Source: Neobacillus paridis
Lineage (GTDB): Bacteria; Bacillota; Bacilli; Bacillales; Cytobacillaceae
DNA: 64,000 bases
Direction: 5' to 3'
NCBI RefSeq assembly: GCF_016765675.1
Contig: NZ_JAESWB010000168.1
Span: 620,001-684,000, forward strand
Under the pieces are notes generated by a model that was given only the letters and a program-made list of their open reading frames with translations, was not told where the DNA came from and did no database searches. Below are positions 43,780-52,374 of this stretch, piece after piece. Numbering within the stretch: position 1 is the first letter of the stretch; every line of letters starts with the position of its first letter. The translations under genes and the position numbers were made by a program.

Positions 43780-45072
43780 GTGAGTAAAGCTGTATTTATA
43801 AGAAATGCCGCGCAGCTTGTCACCTTAAAGGGAAGCTCCGATATTCCCCGCGTGAGGGCTGAAATGTCTGAACTTGGAATGATAGAAAATGGCAGTATTT
43901 GGATTGAAGACAGAACGATCCAGGCCGTTGGTACAGATGTAGAGCTGGCCGCAAAGTATAAGCCGCGTCTTGCTGAAGCTGAAGTCATTGACGCGAGCGG
44001 TAAATTAGTGACTCCGGGACTTGTTGATCCGCATACTCATCTTGTTTTTGCCGGCAGCCGCGAAAATGAATTTAATATGCGGCTCCAGGGGGCAACCTAC
44101 ATGGAAATTATGAATGCTGGTGGCGGGATTCATGCCACGACAAGAGCAACAAAGGCTGCTGCTCGCGAGGAACTTTTTCACCAAAGCTATCAGCGCTTGA
44201 ATCAATTTTTGCGTCATGGGGTCACAACGGTGGAGGCCAAAAGCGGTTATGGTATGGATTGGGAAACGGAGCTTAAGCAGCTGGAGGTGGCGAAACAGCT
44301 GAATGAACAGCATGTCATCGATGTCGTACCGACGTTTATGGGGGCGCATGCGATTCCGGAAGACTATAAAAGGCGGCCGGATGAATTTGTCAAGCTGCTC
44401 GTCGAGGAGATGATTCCTAAGGTGGCAGAGCTTGGCCTTGCCGAGTTTAATGATGTTTTTTGCGAAAAAGGGGTGTTTACTCCGGAGCAATCGCGCGTCA
44501 TTTTAGAAGCTGGTAAGCGCCATGGGTTGATCCCAAAAATCCATGCCGATGAAATTGAACCTTATGAAGGGGCAGAACTGGCTGCGGAAGTAGGGGCGAT
44601 TTCTGCGGACCATCTTCTGAAGGCTTCTGAACAAGGGATGAAGGCGATGGCGGAAAAAGGAGTGGTCGGAGTGCTGCTACCGGGGACGGCTTACTTTTTA
44701 ATGGCAGAATCGGCCAATGGTCGCAAGATGATCGATTTAGGCGTACCGGTAGCCTTATCAACTGACTGTAACCCGGGCTCTTCTCCAACTGTTTCATTGC
44801 CGTTTATCATGAACCTCGGCTGTTTAAAAATGGGGATGACGCCCGCAGAGGTCATCACTGCAGCCACCATCAATGCCGCTCATGCGATCAATCGCGGTCA
44901 CGAAATTGGCAGCCTGGAGGTCGGCAAAAAGGCTGACGTGACGATTTTTAACGTTGAAAATTATATGAAATTGCAATATCTATATGGGGTAAATCATACC
45001 GATACGGTTGTAAAAAATGGCCAAGTGGTTGTCAGAGGGGGGCATTTGGTTGCTGAGTTTTCTTTATCCTAA
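43780..45072 (+). CDS. hutI: Imidazolonepropionase
   Basis: About 430 residues from the GTG at 43780; the ATG at 43771 abuts the GAGAGG ribosome site and is less likely. Amidohydrolase fold with metal ligands in DPHTHLVFAGSRENE, GAHAIP, KIHADEIEP, SADHLLKASEQGM and LSTDCNPGSSPT. Opens the imidazolone ring to give N-formimino-L-glutamate. Its 3' end overlaps the start of hutG by 23 bases, a sign of translational coupling. Confidence 0.96.
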   Translation: MSKAVFIRNAAQLVTLKGSSDIPRVRAEMSELGMIENGSIWIEDRTIQAVGTDVELAAKYKPRLAEAEVIDASGKLVTPGLVDPHTHLVFAGSRENEFNMRLQGATYMEIMNAGGGIHATTRATKAAAREELFHQSYQRLNQFLRHGVTTVEAKSGYGMDWETELKQLEVAKQLNEQHVIDVVPTFMGAHAIPEDYKRRPDEFVKLLVEEMIPKVAELGLAEFNDVFCEKGVFTPEQSRVILEAGKRHGLIPKIHADEIEPYEGAELAAEVGAISADHLLKASEQGMKAMAEKGVVGVLLPGTAYFLMAESANGRKMIDLGVPVALSTDCNPGSSPTVSLPFIMNLGCLKMGMTPAEVITAATINAAHAINRGHEIGSLEVGKKADVTIFNVENYMKLQYLYGVNHTDTVVKNGQVVVRGGHLVAEFSLS

Positions 45073-46045
45073 ATTGGTTCCAGCAAGCTTCACTTGGACA
45101 CGGCCGGAGAACGGTGCCCCGGTTACAAAGGTGCATGAATGGATTGAGCCGCTGTCTAGTGAATCGGCTCCGGAAAAGAGCAAGGCTGCCGACTTTGTGA
45201 TCGTTGGCGTTCCGCTGTCCCGTTCCTCGATCAGCGCCTCGGGGGCATCAGAATTTCCTGATGCCTTCCGCCGTGCTTGGAAAAGCTTTACTACTTATAA
45301 TCTTGATGAGGATATCGATTTGGCAGAAAGGACGGCCATTGATGCCGGGGATGTTCCGATGCATGTCACCGACATTCGCCGCTGTCATGAGAATATTGTC
45401 ACCGCATCCGCCGTACTTTTTGATCATTTCCCTAATTCTAAAATCTGCGCGATTGGCGGCGACCACTCGATTACAGCGATGATGGTAAAAGGCTTGCAGC
45501 AGGCGAGAGCTCAGGAAAGGATTGGGATCATCCAGTTTGATACCCATTTTGACCTGCGCGATCTTTCGGATAACGGTCCCTCCAACGGAACACCGATGCG
45601 TAATTTAATTGAAAGTGGGGTGGTTAAAGGGTCGGACATGTACAACATCGGATTACACGGTTTTTTTAATACGATGGATTTAAAGCAATACGCTGAAGAA
45701 CAGGGTGTTCATTATATTACGCTGGGAAAAGCGAGAAAAAAAGGCATTAAGGAAACCGTTGAAGATTGTCTTGGGAATTTGGCCACAAGGGTGGATACCA
45801 TTTATTTAACGGTCGACATGGATGTCCTCGACATCGCCTACGCCCCAGGGGTTCCAGCCTCAACACCAGGAGGCATGACAACAGCCGAGCTGCTCGAAGG
45901 GGTTATGGCTGCGGCAAAGCACTCAAAAGTCGGCGCGATGGACATTGTCTGCCTTGACCCACTAAAAGACACCCTTGTTCAGCCAACCGTCAAACTGGGT
46001 ACCCACGTGTTTTTAACGTTTGCAACTGGGGTCATGCTGCGATAA
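45050..46045 (+). CDS. hutG: Formimidoylglutamase
   Basis: About 331 residues. The chosen TTG at 45050 lies seven bases after GGGGGG and gives an N-terminus MLSFLYPKLVPASFTW; an ATG at 45017 would extend it into hutI without a site. Arginase/agmatinase family: Mn ligands in GGDHSITAMM, FDTHFDLRD and VDMDVLDIAYAPG. Releases formamide and glutamate from formiminoglutamate. Last hut gene here; a terminator follows. No hutM permease in the window. Confidence 0.95.
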   Translation: MLSFLYPKLVPASFTWTRPENGAPVTKVHEWIEPLSSESAPEKSKAADFVIVGVPLSRSSISASGASEFPDAFRRAWKSFTTYNLDEDIDLAERTAIDAGDVPMHVTDIRRCHENIVTASAVLFDHFPNSKICAIGGDHSITAMMVKGLQQARAQERIGIIQFDTHFDLRDLSDNGPSNGTPMRNLIESGVVKGSDMYNIGLHGFFNTMDLKQYAEEQGVHYITLGKARKKGIKETVEDCLGNLATRVDTIYLTVDMDVLDIAYAPGVPASTPGGMTTAELLEGVMAAAKHSKVGAMDIVCLDPLKDTLVQPTVKLGTHVFLTFATGVMLR

Positions 46046-46058
46046 TGATTGATTTTTT

Positions 46059-46092
46059 AGGAGCTTTCCATATTTTGGAGAGTTCCTTTTTT
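46059..46092 (+). terminator. Terminator of hutUIG
   Basis: AGGAGCTTTCCA / TGGAGAGTTCCT imperfect stem followed by six T. Confidence 0.75.
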
Positions 46093-46288
46093 ATGCTTTA
46101 AAAAGGGAAACTGCCGGCATTTTGTTCTTGCTTATTGAGATTTTTTAACAAATTTTACTCATTTTGAATACATCATTGGCAGCAACGATTATTTTTTCAA
46201 AGTAAAATCTGGATATCTGCCTTAACAATTTTCCGAGCAATTGAATTAACTATAGTAGGCAACAGCATTGTTGATAAATACGCAGAAT

Positions 46289-46297
46289 CATAGTGTA
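46289..46297 (+). promoter_or_regulatory. Possible sporulation (sigma-E/K type) -10 box
   Basis: CATAGTGTA fits the sigma-K -10 pattern CATANNNTA, 75 bases before the kinase gene. No convincing -35 stands at the right distance, so this is only a pointer. Confidence 0.3.
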
Positions 46298-46371
46298 GCT
46301 GTATGACTGCAAATGTTGAAGCAAAGACCATAATCCGTATTCCAACATATCATGCAGAAAGGAGGAAAAAA

Positions 46372-47487
46372 ATGGGTACCATAAATTTGGAGAAAAATAT
46401 TATCGATCCAAAAATGATGGATAAATTGGTAAAAAAAATAAAAGTTAAAAATGTATTCAATGCCGATGTTGAAGTGACAAATAATTCACCTTTACAGATG
46501 ATTGGGAAAGGCCGCCAGGGAGCTGTCTTTCAATATACCGATGATATTTGTGTAAAGGTCTTTGGCAACCAGGAGGATTGTGATCGGGAATATTATGCTC
46601 TTTCACTCGGCCAACATACGAACCTATTTCCTAAAGTTCATGCAAAAGGAAAACTCTATATTGCCATGGATTTTGTCAAGGGAGTGGACCTAAGAGAATA
46701 CTTGCAATCCCAACCTTTAACAGAGGAGCTATCAGCAAAACTAATCCAGATGTTAATCGTGTTTAAAGAAATTGGTTATGAGCGAATAGACCACCATAAG
46801 CGGCAAATATATTTGCAGGAAGATGGGAGTTTAAAAGTCATTGATGTCGCTAGGACTGTTTGGCGTGACCGGGTATACCCTTACCCAAGGAAACTATTAA
46901 ATTCTTTGGGAAATGACAATAAGGGTATTTTTCTGTCGCATGTACAAGCATTATCGCCAGAGTTATATGAGGAATGGCTGCATTACATCCACATGGAAGA
47001 ATTATCTCGCGAAATCTATCAAGTAATCCTAAATGAAGTGCCGGATGAGCAGACGAAGGAAGAAAAAAAGCAAGCATTGAAAGAGGAAAGTAATAAGCTG
47101 TTAACGCTCGGTGATGAAAAAAACTATGTTGTTTTATTGGAAGGATTAATGCATAAAGTGTTTAAGGAAGAATGGGTAAAGACCATGCTGGCACGTGGAG
47201 AAGATCCTGAAAAAGTGATCGAGGAAATTGACAAGTATTGGGATGAACGAGAATTAGCAAGTATACGTGTGATAGAAAAATCGTCCAAAACGGAAAACAA
47301 GAAGCATAAAAAAGCAAAATTTGAAGGGTTCCCTGAAAGAAAGAGCCGTTCAGGAACAAAAACAAAGTCCGATTCGAAATCTAATTCAAAGTCGAAGTCC
47401 ACAAAAAGTTCTAAGAGCGGACAGAATATAGGGAAAAAGGCTGGCAGCGGCCGCAAACAATATATCGGTGCCAAAAGACCAGCTTAG
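46372..47487 (+). CDS. Protein kinase-like protein with basic Ser/Lys-rich tail (spore-coat type)
   Basis: 371 residues from the ATG at 46372 (AAAGGAGG eight bases upstream; the earlier start at 46303 has none). A small protein-kinase-like domain (~38-180): glycine loop IGKGRQGAVFQY, Lys in ICVKVF (K62), hinge AMDFVKGVDLREYL, catalytic-loop-like DHHKRQIYLQEDGSLKVIDVART (metal Asp in VID). Then a helical part, and from ~335 a tail of alternating Ser and Lys (KTKSDSKSNSKSKSTKSSKS) like the phosphorylated tails of coat proteins CotB/CotG. Similar to Bacillus YrzF-type kinases. It could phosphorylate coat proteins or its own tail (inference). Confidence 0.72.
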   Translation: MGTINLEKNIIDPKMMDKLVKKIKVKNVFNADVEVTNNSPLQMIGKGRQGAVFQYTDDICVKVFGNQEDCDREYYALSLGQHTNLFPKVHAKGKLYIAMDFVKGVDLREYLQSQPLTEELSAKLIQMLIVFKEIGYERIDHHKRQIYLQEDGSLKVIDVARTVWRDRVYPYPRKLLNSLGNDNKGIFLSHVQALSPELYEEWLHYIHMEELSREIYQVILNEVPDEQTKEEKKQALKEESNKLLTLGDEKNYVVLLEGLMHKVFKEEWVKTMLARGEDPEKVIEEIDKYWDERELASIRVIEKSSKTENKKHKKAKFEGFPERKSRSGTKTKSDSKSNSKSKSTKSSKSGQNIGKKAGSGRKQYIGAKRPA

Positions 47488-47522
47488 TAAAGACAGTTGA
47501 CTGACTGAGGAGGAGTCCAATC

Positions 47523-48656
47523 ATGAGAGGTGATAATGGAATGAAGGTGCTTGTCATCTGGCGCTTACTCACTGTTGGAGGAGTAAATGCCGGCTGGCGA
47601 AATCGTTCGATTTATTTTAAAAAACACGGTATTGAAACAGAATTTCTCTACACAACAGACCATGGCGGCCTGCACATTATGCGGGATGTTGCCAAAGTAT
47701 ATTTAACGAAAGATGACGAAGAAATTGTCAAAATTATCAAGAATAATGCCTATGATGCGATCATTGTAGTCGATACGAAAGCTGCTTACAAGTGGATTCG
47801 AAGAGCCAAATATAAAGGTCCTGTTTTCATCGAGGCCCGTACACCAGAATTGATCAAGCTATCTCCCCATTTAGCATCATTTAAAGGGATTGAACCACAG
47901 CTAATCATTGTCCCTTCGAACTATCAAAAAAGGCTAGTTTCGATCCTGGTTGAGGATATCCCCATCCATGTCATTTATAATGGTGTTGATACCTCTTTTT
48001 TCCGTGCCTTGTTACCGGAGGAAATTGATTACGCTAATACGCCGATTCTCCCAAAGGATAAGAAAATTGTCGGTTGGATTGGTCGGGTTGACAAACGTAA
48101 AAATTGGCCGATGCTGATCGAGGTGGCGAAAAAGATTAAAAGCGAACGGACGGATATTGAACTTTGGTTAATCGGAGGTGCTCAAAGCGTACAACGGGAC
48201 GAATTTGCCGTGGTTTGGAAGGAAGAGCAGCTAGACGATATCATCAAATGGTTTCCAGTCATTCCCTATCAACAAATGCCGCATGTTTATGCCAAAATCC
48301 GTCAGTCCGGTGGCTGTACTTTAGCGACGACGAAGGCGGAGTCGTTTGGTAATACGTTTATTGAATCGATGATTTGCGGGGTACCGGTGGTTGCCTCTAA
48401 TATCAGGCCGATTAATGAAATCGTTGATCATGGTAAAACAGGCTTGTTATATCGTGGGCAAAATGTTGACGATGCGGTAAAGCAACTCTACAACATTATC
48501 GATCAACCGGAGCTGCATCAACAAATGTCGCGTGCAGCCATCAAGCGGGTCGAAGAGCAGTTTGCTATTCAGGTGGTTGCCGAGCAATATATTAAGCTTT
48601 TAAAAAGCAAAGTCCCATTCAAGGAAAACGGTGTTGCAGAGGGGGAAACACGATGA
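47523..48656 (+). CDS. GT4-family glycosyltransferase, CotSA-like
   Basis: 377 residues. N-domain starts MKVLVIWRLLTVGGVNAGWRNR; C-domain has the GT4 motifs VGWIGRVDKRKNWPML, LWLIGGA, ATTKAESFGNTFIESMICGVPVVAS (E-x7-E catalytic motif) and GKTGLLY. Closest in style to spore-coat protein CotSA of B. subtilis. GGAGGAG before the ATG at 47523; ATG 47541 is an alternative. The preceding kinase-like gene and the following HipA-like gene (four-base overlap) form a three-gene set, as around cotSA-cotS. Confidence 0.8.
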   Translation: MRGDNGMKVLVIWRLLTVGGVNAGWRNRSIYFKKHGIETEFLYTTDHGGLHIMRDVAKVYLTKDDEEIVKIIKNNAYDAIIVVDTKAAYKWIRRAKYKGPVFIEARTPELIKLSPHLASFKGIEPQLIIVPSNYQKRLVSILVEDIPIHVIYNGVDTSFFRALLPEEIDYANTPILPKDKKIVGWIGRVDKRKNWPMLIEVAKKIKSERTDIELWLIGGAQSVQRDEFAVVWKEEQLDDIIKWFPVIPYQQMPHVYAKIRQSGGCTLATTKAESFGNTFIESMICGVPVVASNIRPINEIVDHGKTGLLYRGQNVDDAVKQLYNIIDQPELHQQMSRAAIKRVEEQFAIQVVAEQYIKLLKSKVPFKENGVAEGETR

Positions 48657-49444
48657 CGAAACCTCTTGTTTACAAACGGAAATTGGAGGGGAAATCCAAT
48701 GCCCACTTAATCACATTTAGTGATGGCAAAGATTATGTGGTGAAGTATTTCCAACCCGGATTTGAAAGATCGTTACCGAATGAATGGGTGGGATATTGTC
48801 TTGGAAGATACCTAGGTCTGCCCGTACCCTTTGGAAAAATCATCGAAATGCCGCAACCATTCACCAGTCAAGTACCCGAACTGGCTGAAATGTGCGATGT
48901 CCGTTTCCAATTTGCTTCTTTATATATTCCTGACTGTTTGGACGGTCACCAGGCAGCTAATATTTGCCATATCCATAATAATCAGTCATTAGCCGGCATC
49001 ATTTTATTTGATTATTGGCTGTCCAACCGGGACCGGACACGGAAGAATATACTTCTCCGTGAGGAAATGCCGCATTCCTTTAGGCTTTGGATCATTGATC
49101 AGGCTGAAGTTTTTGGCGGTTATGATTGGGTCGAGCAAGATCTTGAAGCTCTGCCGACAGACTTAATCAAAAGTGCGACACATCAATTGATGGCTCTTTT
49201 TGTAGAGGAGGAGCAGGAATTTTATCAGCAATTGGAGCTTATTCAAACGATTCCGATTTTATTAATGGAGGAGATCGTCGCTTTAATTCCTGATGAATGG
49301 GCAGTTTCAAAGGATGAAAAAAAGGCAATTGTAACTACTTTAGTGAACCGGCGCAATAAAGCACTTCCGGAAATAACTCAAAAGTTTATTAAGAAGGTCT
49401 ATCGTCCACTCCACGACAGCTTAAAAAACTCCCGAAACCACTAG
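48653..49444 (+). CDS. HipA-like kinase-fold protein
   Basis: 263 residues, starting in an ATGA overlap with the glycosyltransferase. Lys of a nucleotide loop in KDYVVKYFQPG, then the kinase-like catalytic loop FDYWLSNRDRTRKNIL (Asp and Asn) and metal site LWIIDQAEVFGG. This matches the stand-alone HipA-like domain family seen in Bacilli, not a full HipA toxin; there is no HipB antitoxin gene beside it. Probably a coat- or sporulation-linked small-molecule or protein kinase. Function unproven. Confidence 0.72.
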   Translation: MTKPLVYKRKLEGKSNAHLITFSDGKDYVVKYFQPGFERSLPNEWVGYCLGRYLGLPVPFGKIIEMPQPFTSQVPELAEMCDVRFQFASLYIPDCLDGHQAANICHIHNNQSLAGIILFDYWLSNRDRTRKNILLREEMPHSFRLWIIDQAEVFGGYDWVEQDLEALPTDLIKSATHQLMALFVEEEQEFYQQLELIQTIPILLMEEIVALIPDEWAVSKDEKKAIVTTLVNRRNKALPEITQKFIKKVYRPLHDSLKNSRNH

Positions 49445-49460
49445 GGTGTGGAGTTTTTTT
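49424..49460 (+). terminator. Terminator of the kinase-glycosyltransferase set
   Basis: AAAAACTCC / GGAGTTTTTTT, overlapping the last codons of the HipA-like gene, with an inner CCACTAGGGTGTGG. Confidence 0.75.
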
Positions 49461-49699
49461 GATGACGGTTGGGACAGGCTTTTTTCGCGACAAGTATAGA
49501 CGGTTAGATAGGCCGCTGTCGTAAACCGGAGCATGGGGAAATTATTCCTCGGGAAAGCGCAGGATAAGACATTTCTCGAGTGCTGCTGTCGGAATCGTGC
49601 GAAATGTGTTTGGGTGGTATAGTAAGTATAAATGTAGGAGCTAAAAATTTTTTTAGCTGAACAGGAAAAGGAAGGTTAGCATTTTCAGAAGCATTTTCC

Positions 49700-49728
49700 T
49701 TTACATCCCGATTTACACCGGTTATGAT
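49700..49728 (+). promoter_or_regulatory. Promoter of the thiamine operon
   Basis: TTTACA (49700-49705), 17-base spacer, TATGAT (49723-49728). The TPP riboswitch begins 24 bases after the -10. Upstream (49461-49690) no gene or other element is evident, apart from the A/T palindrome AGCTAAAAATTTTTTTAGCT near 49638. Confidence 0.65.
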
Positions 49729-49751
49729 GGATACAATCAAATACTAGTTAT

Positions 49752-49844
49752 CTACTAGGGGTGCCCGGCATGTGGGCTGAGAGAAAACGATTGCGTTTTT
49801 AACCCTTTGGACCTGATCTGGGTAATACCAGCGTAGGAAAGTAG
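49752..49844 (+). ncRNA. TPP riboswitch (THI element)
   Basis: Canonical thi-box core: GGGGTGCCCG ... GGGCTGAGAGA, a variable P3a stem with GAAAACGATTGCGTTTTT, then ACCCTTTGGACCTGATCTGG and GGTAATACCAGCGTAGGAAAGTAG. The P1 stem is CTACT (49752-49756) with AGTAG (49840-49844). It binds thiamine pyrophosphate and turns off thiM-thiD-thiE through the terminator at 49880-49917. Confidence 0.95.
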
Positions 49845-49879
49845 CTCTTTTCTGAATTTTTTTACATGGTTAGGTTATG

Positions 49880-49917
49880 AGCCAGGTCCATTAACGGATC
49901 TGGCTATTTTATTTTTC
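49880..49917 (+). terminator. Riboswitch-controlled terminator
   Basis: AGCCAGGTCC / GGATCTGGCT stem (one G-U) followed by ATTTTATTTTT, between the TPP aptamer and thiM. Confidence 0.8.
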
Positions 49918-49934
49918 AAAAAGGAGAGATCGTC

Positions 49935-50741
49935 TTGGACCAACACACGGTATCAGAATTGTTGCGCAAGGTAAGGGAGGTAAATCCGCTTGTTCATAAC
50001 ATTACCAATGTTGTGGTAACCAATTTTACCGCCAATGGGCTGCTTGCGATGGGGGCCTCACCGGTTATGGCGTATGCCCCTGAGGAGGTTGCGGATATGG
50101 TGAAGATTGCTAGTTCACTAGTTTTAAATATCGGGACGTTAGACGGGCCGACCGTAGAATCAATGATACTAGCTGGAAAAAGTGCTGAGAAACATCATGT
50201 TCCCGTCATTTTCGATCCGGTTGGTGCTGGTGCAACCTGCTTTCGCACGGAGAGTGCCCAAAAAATCATCAACGAAGTGAAGATCTCGGTGATTAGAGGG
50301 AATGCTTCCGAAATTGCCAATGTTGTCGGAGAGAAATGGGAAATAAAAGGCGTTGATGCCGGGAGTGTGAAGGGAGACGTGGTGAATCTCGCTCTTGCCG
50401 CTGCTAAAAGGTTTAATTGCGTTGTGGTCATTACTGGGAAAGAAGATATCGCGACAGATGGAAGCTCGACATTTGTGATTGCCAATGGGCATCCATTGAT
50501 GACGAAGGTTACGGGAGCAGGCTGTTTACTGACCTCGGTCATTGGTGCGTTTGCAGCGGTGACAAAAGATTACCTGGCAGCATCCGTTTCAGCGTTAACG
50601 TTTTACGGTGTAGCCGCCGAAAAAGCCGCCGAAAAAACAGGCAATCAGGGACCAGGTAGTTTCCAAAGCGAATTTTTAAATCAATTATCGCTCGTTTCAT
50701 CCAAGGAAATTGCCCAACTAGGCTCTTTTAAAGAGTTATAG
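49935..50741 (+). CDS. thiM: Hydroxyethylthiazole kinase
   Basis: 268 residues from a TTG eight bases after AAGGAGAG. ATP-dependent phosphorylation of 4-methyl-5-(2-hydroxyethyl)thiazole, a salvage step. Landmarks: [54 protein letters not shown] and the catalytic region [14 protein letters not shown]. First gene after the TPP riboswitch. Confidence 0.96.
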   Translation: MDQHTVSELLRKVREVNPLVHNITNVVVTNFTANGLLAMGASPVMAYAPEEVADMVKIASSLVLNIGTLDGPTVESMILAGKSAEKHHVPVIFDPVGAGATCFRTESAQKIINEVKISVIRGNASEIANVVGEKWEIKGVDAGSVKGDVVNLALAAAKRFNCVVVITGKEDIATDGSSTFVIANGHPLMTKVTGAGCLLTSVIGAFAAVTKDYLAASVSALTFYGVAAEKAAEKTGNQGPGSFQSEFLNQLSLVSSKEIAQLGSFKEL

Positions 50742-50763
50742 GTAACCAAAAAAGGAGAGGATA

Positions 50764-51576
50764 ATGTTGAAAAAAGCATTAACGATTGCCGGCTCTGATT
50801 CCGGCGGCGGGGCGGGTATTCAAGCCGATCTAAAGACATTCCAAGAATTGGAGGTTTTCGGGATGTCTGCTCTCACCGCAGTAACAGCACAAAATACTCT
50901 TGGGGTCCATGGCATCTATCCCATGACCGTTGAGGCAGTCGTCAGCCAAATTCAAGCCATCGGTGATGATATCGGTGCTGATGCACTGAAAACAGGAATG
51001 CTGTTTAACGCCGAAATTATTGTGGCGGTGTCCGAAATGATTAAAAAATATCAATGGGAAAACATCGTCATCGACCCGGTTATGATTGCTAAAGGTGGTG
51101 CCTCATTACTGCAAACAGAGGCGACTGTTGCGCTAAAGAAATATTTATTGCCGCTTGCCAAAGTGTTAACACCAAATATTCCAGAAGCCGAGGTGCTGAC
51201 TGGGATGACGATTCGAACCCGCGAACAGAAACAGAATGCGGCCAAAAGCTTATATGAACTTGGGGTCAGTCATATCATCATCAAAGGCGGTCACGATGAA
51301 GTACCAACTGAATCTACTGATTTATTTTACGATGGGAAAGAATTTTATACGTTCACAAGTAAGCGCATCACAACAAAAAATACTCATGGTACCGGATGTA
51401 CCTTTTCCGCTGCGATCACGGCTGAACTGGCAAAAGGAGCGAATGTTTATGATGCCGTAGTGACTGCGAAAGATTTTATTCAAGCAGCGATTGAAGATCA
51501 ATTTGAAATTGGTCACGGGCATGGCCCGACAAATCATGGGGCCTATCGAAAAAGAAAGGAAAAAGCGTACCTATGA
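50764..51576 (+). CDS. thiD: Hydroxymethylpyrimidine/phosphomethylpyrimidine kinase
   Basis: 270 residues. Ribokinase-like fold: [18 protein letters not shown], the IDPVM motif ([12 protein letters not shown]), [10 protein letters not shown] and [13 protein letters not shown] with the catalytic Asp/Gly loop. Two successive phosphorylations give HMP-PP for coupling with the thiazole phosphate. GGAGAGG precedes the ATG. Overlaps thiE by four bases. Confidence 0.95.
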   Translation: MLKKALTIAGSDSGGGAGIQADLKTFQELEVFGMSALTAVTAQNTLGVHGIYPMTVEAVVSQIQAIGDDIGADALKTGMLFNAEIIVAVSEMIKKYQWENIVIDPVMIAKGGASLLQTEATVALKKYLLPLAKVLTPNIPEAEVLTGMTIRTREQKQNAAKSLYELGVSHIIIKGGHDEVPTESTDLFYDGKEFYTFTSKRITTKNTHGTGCTFSAAITAELAKGANVYDAVVTAKDFIQAAIEDQFEIGHGHGPTNHGAYRKRKEKAYL

Positions 51577-52229
51577 AAAACTTACAGGAGTTATTGAAAG
51601 TTTATTTTATTATGGGCAGTCCGAACTGTAAAAAGGCTCCTGTTGAAGTATTAACGGAAGCCATCGCCGGTGGTATTACTCTTTTTCAATTTCGTGAAAA
51701 GGGTGACGGGGCCTTAACAGGGACGGCAAAATTCTATCTCGCCAAAGAACTGCAGCATATTTGCCGGGAGCATCACATTCCTTTTATCGTGAACGATGAT
51801 ATTGAGCTTGCCCTCAAGCTTGATGCAGACGGAGTACATATTGGGCAGGATGATGAACTGGTCCATATTGTAAGGAAAAAAATCGGCCCGGGAAAAATAC
51901 TGGGAGTTTCCGTGCACACTTTGGCAGAAGCCGTTGCAGCTCAACAAAATGGAGCGGATTACTTCGGAATTGGGCCTATTTTTCCTACGGCAACGAAAAA
52001 GGACGCCAAGCCTTCGCAAGGAACAAAATTAATTGAAAAATTACGTAGGGAAGGGTTCATGATTCCGATTGTCGGGATTGGCGGAATTACGAGTGAGAAT
52101 GCCGCCACGGTGATCAATGCGGGAGCTGACGGTGTTTCAGTTATTAGTGCAATTGCTCAAGCAACTTCACCACTGGAAGCAGTGAAAGCCCTTAAGAGGG
52201 AGGTTTTTCAACGTGAAGAAGACTTATAA
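51573..52229 (+). CDS. thiE: Thiamine-phosphate synthase
   Basis: 218 residues, TIM barrel. Motifs: [49 protein letters not shown] (pyrophosphate/Mg binding), [34 protein letters not shown] and [12 protein letters not shown]. Joins HMP-PP to thiazole phosphate. Starts within the end of thiD (ATGA). Confidence 0.96.
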   Translation: MKNLQELLKVYFIMGSPNCKKAPVEVLTEAIAGGITLFQFREKGDGALTGTAKFYLAKELQHICREHHIPFIVNDDIELALKLDADGVHIGQDDELVHIVRKKIGPGKILGVSVHTLAEAVAAQQNGADYFGIGPIFPTATKKDAKPSQGTKLIEKLRREGFMIPIVGIGGITSENAATVINAGADGVSVISAIAQATSPLEAVKALKREVFQREEDL

Positions 52230-52374
52230 ACTGACATTGACTGCAATGTTCATTGCGATCGGTACAGTTTCAAGCAGCCTGGTTGCCATTCCAATAGGTT
52301 TTTCTAAGGGGATTCCAAAATATAAAAAAACAGAGGTGCAATTTTCTTTCGCACCTCTGTTCCGGGATCTTTAA
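52213..52374 (+). pseudogene. thiW: Truncated thiW (thiazole transporter S component), 5' remnant
   Basis: From a GTG nine bases after GAGGGAGG, overlapping thiE by 17 bases, a frame reads [20 protein letters not shown] and then SSLVAIPIGFSKGIPKY, which matches the first membrane helix region of ThiW, the substrate-binding unit of an energy-coupling-factor transporter for thiazole. Homology ends after ~37 residues; the frame then runs through the terminator hairpin of dctP and stops at 52372-52374, giving 53 residues where a normal ThiW has about 160. The ribosome site and overlap are intact, so truncation is probably recent, apparently by deletion joining thiW to the dctP end. Confidence 0.75.
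52322..52361 (-). terminator. Terminator of dctP
   Basis: AACAGAGGTGC / GCACCTCTGTT stem (52329-52339 with 52351-52361); on the - strand it is followed by seven T. It also lies inside the thiW remnant. Confidence 0.85.

Noticed and set aside
48653..49444. HipA toxin of a toxin-antitoxin pair
   Set aside because: The protein is a stand-alone HipA-like domain in a coat-type gene set and no HipB-like gene is adjacent.
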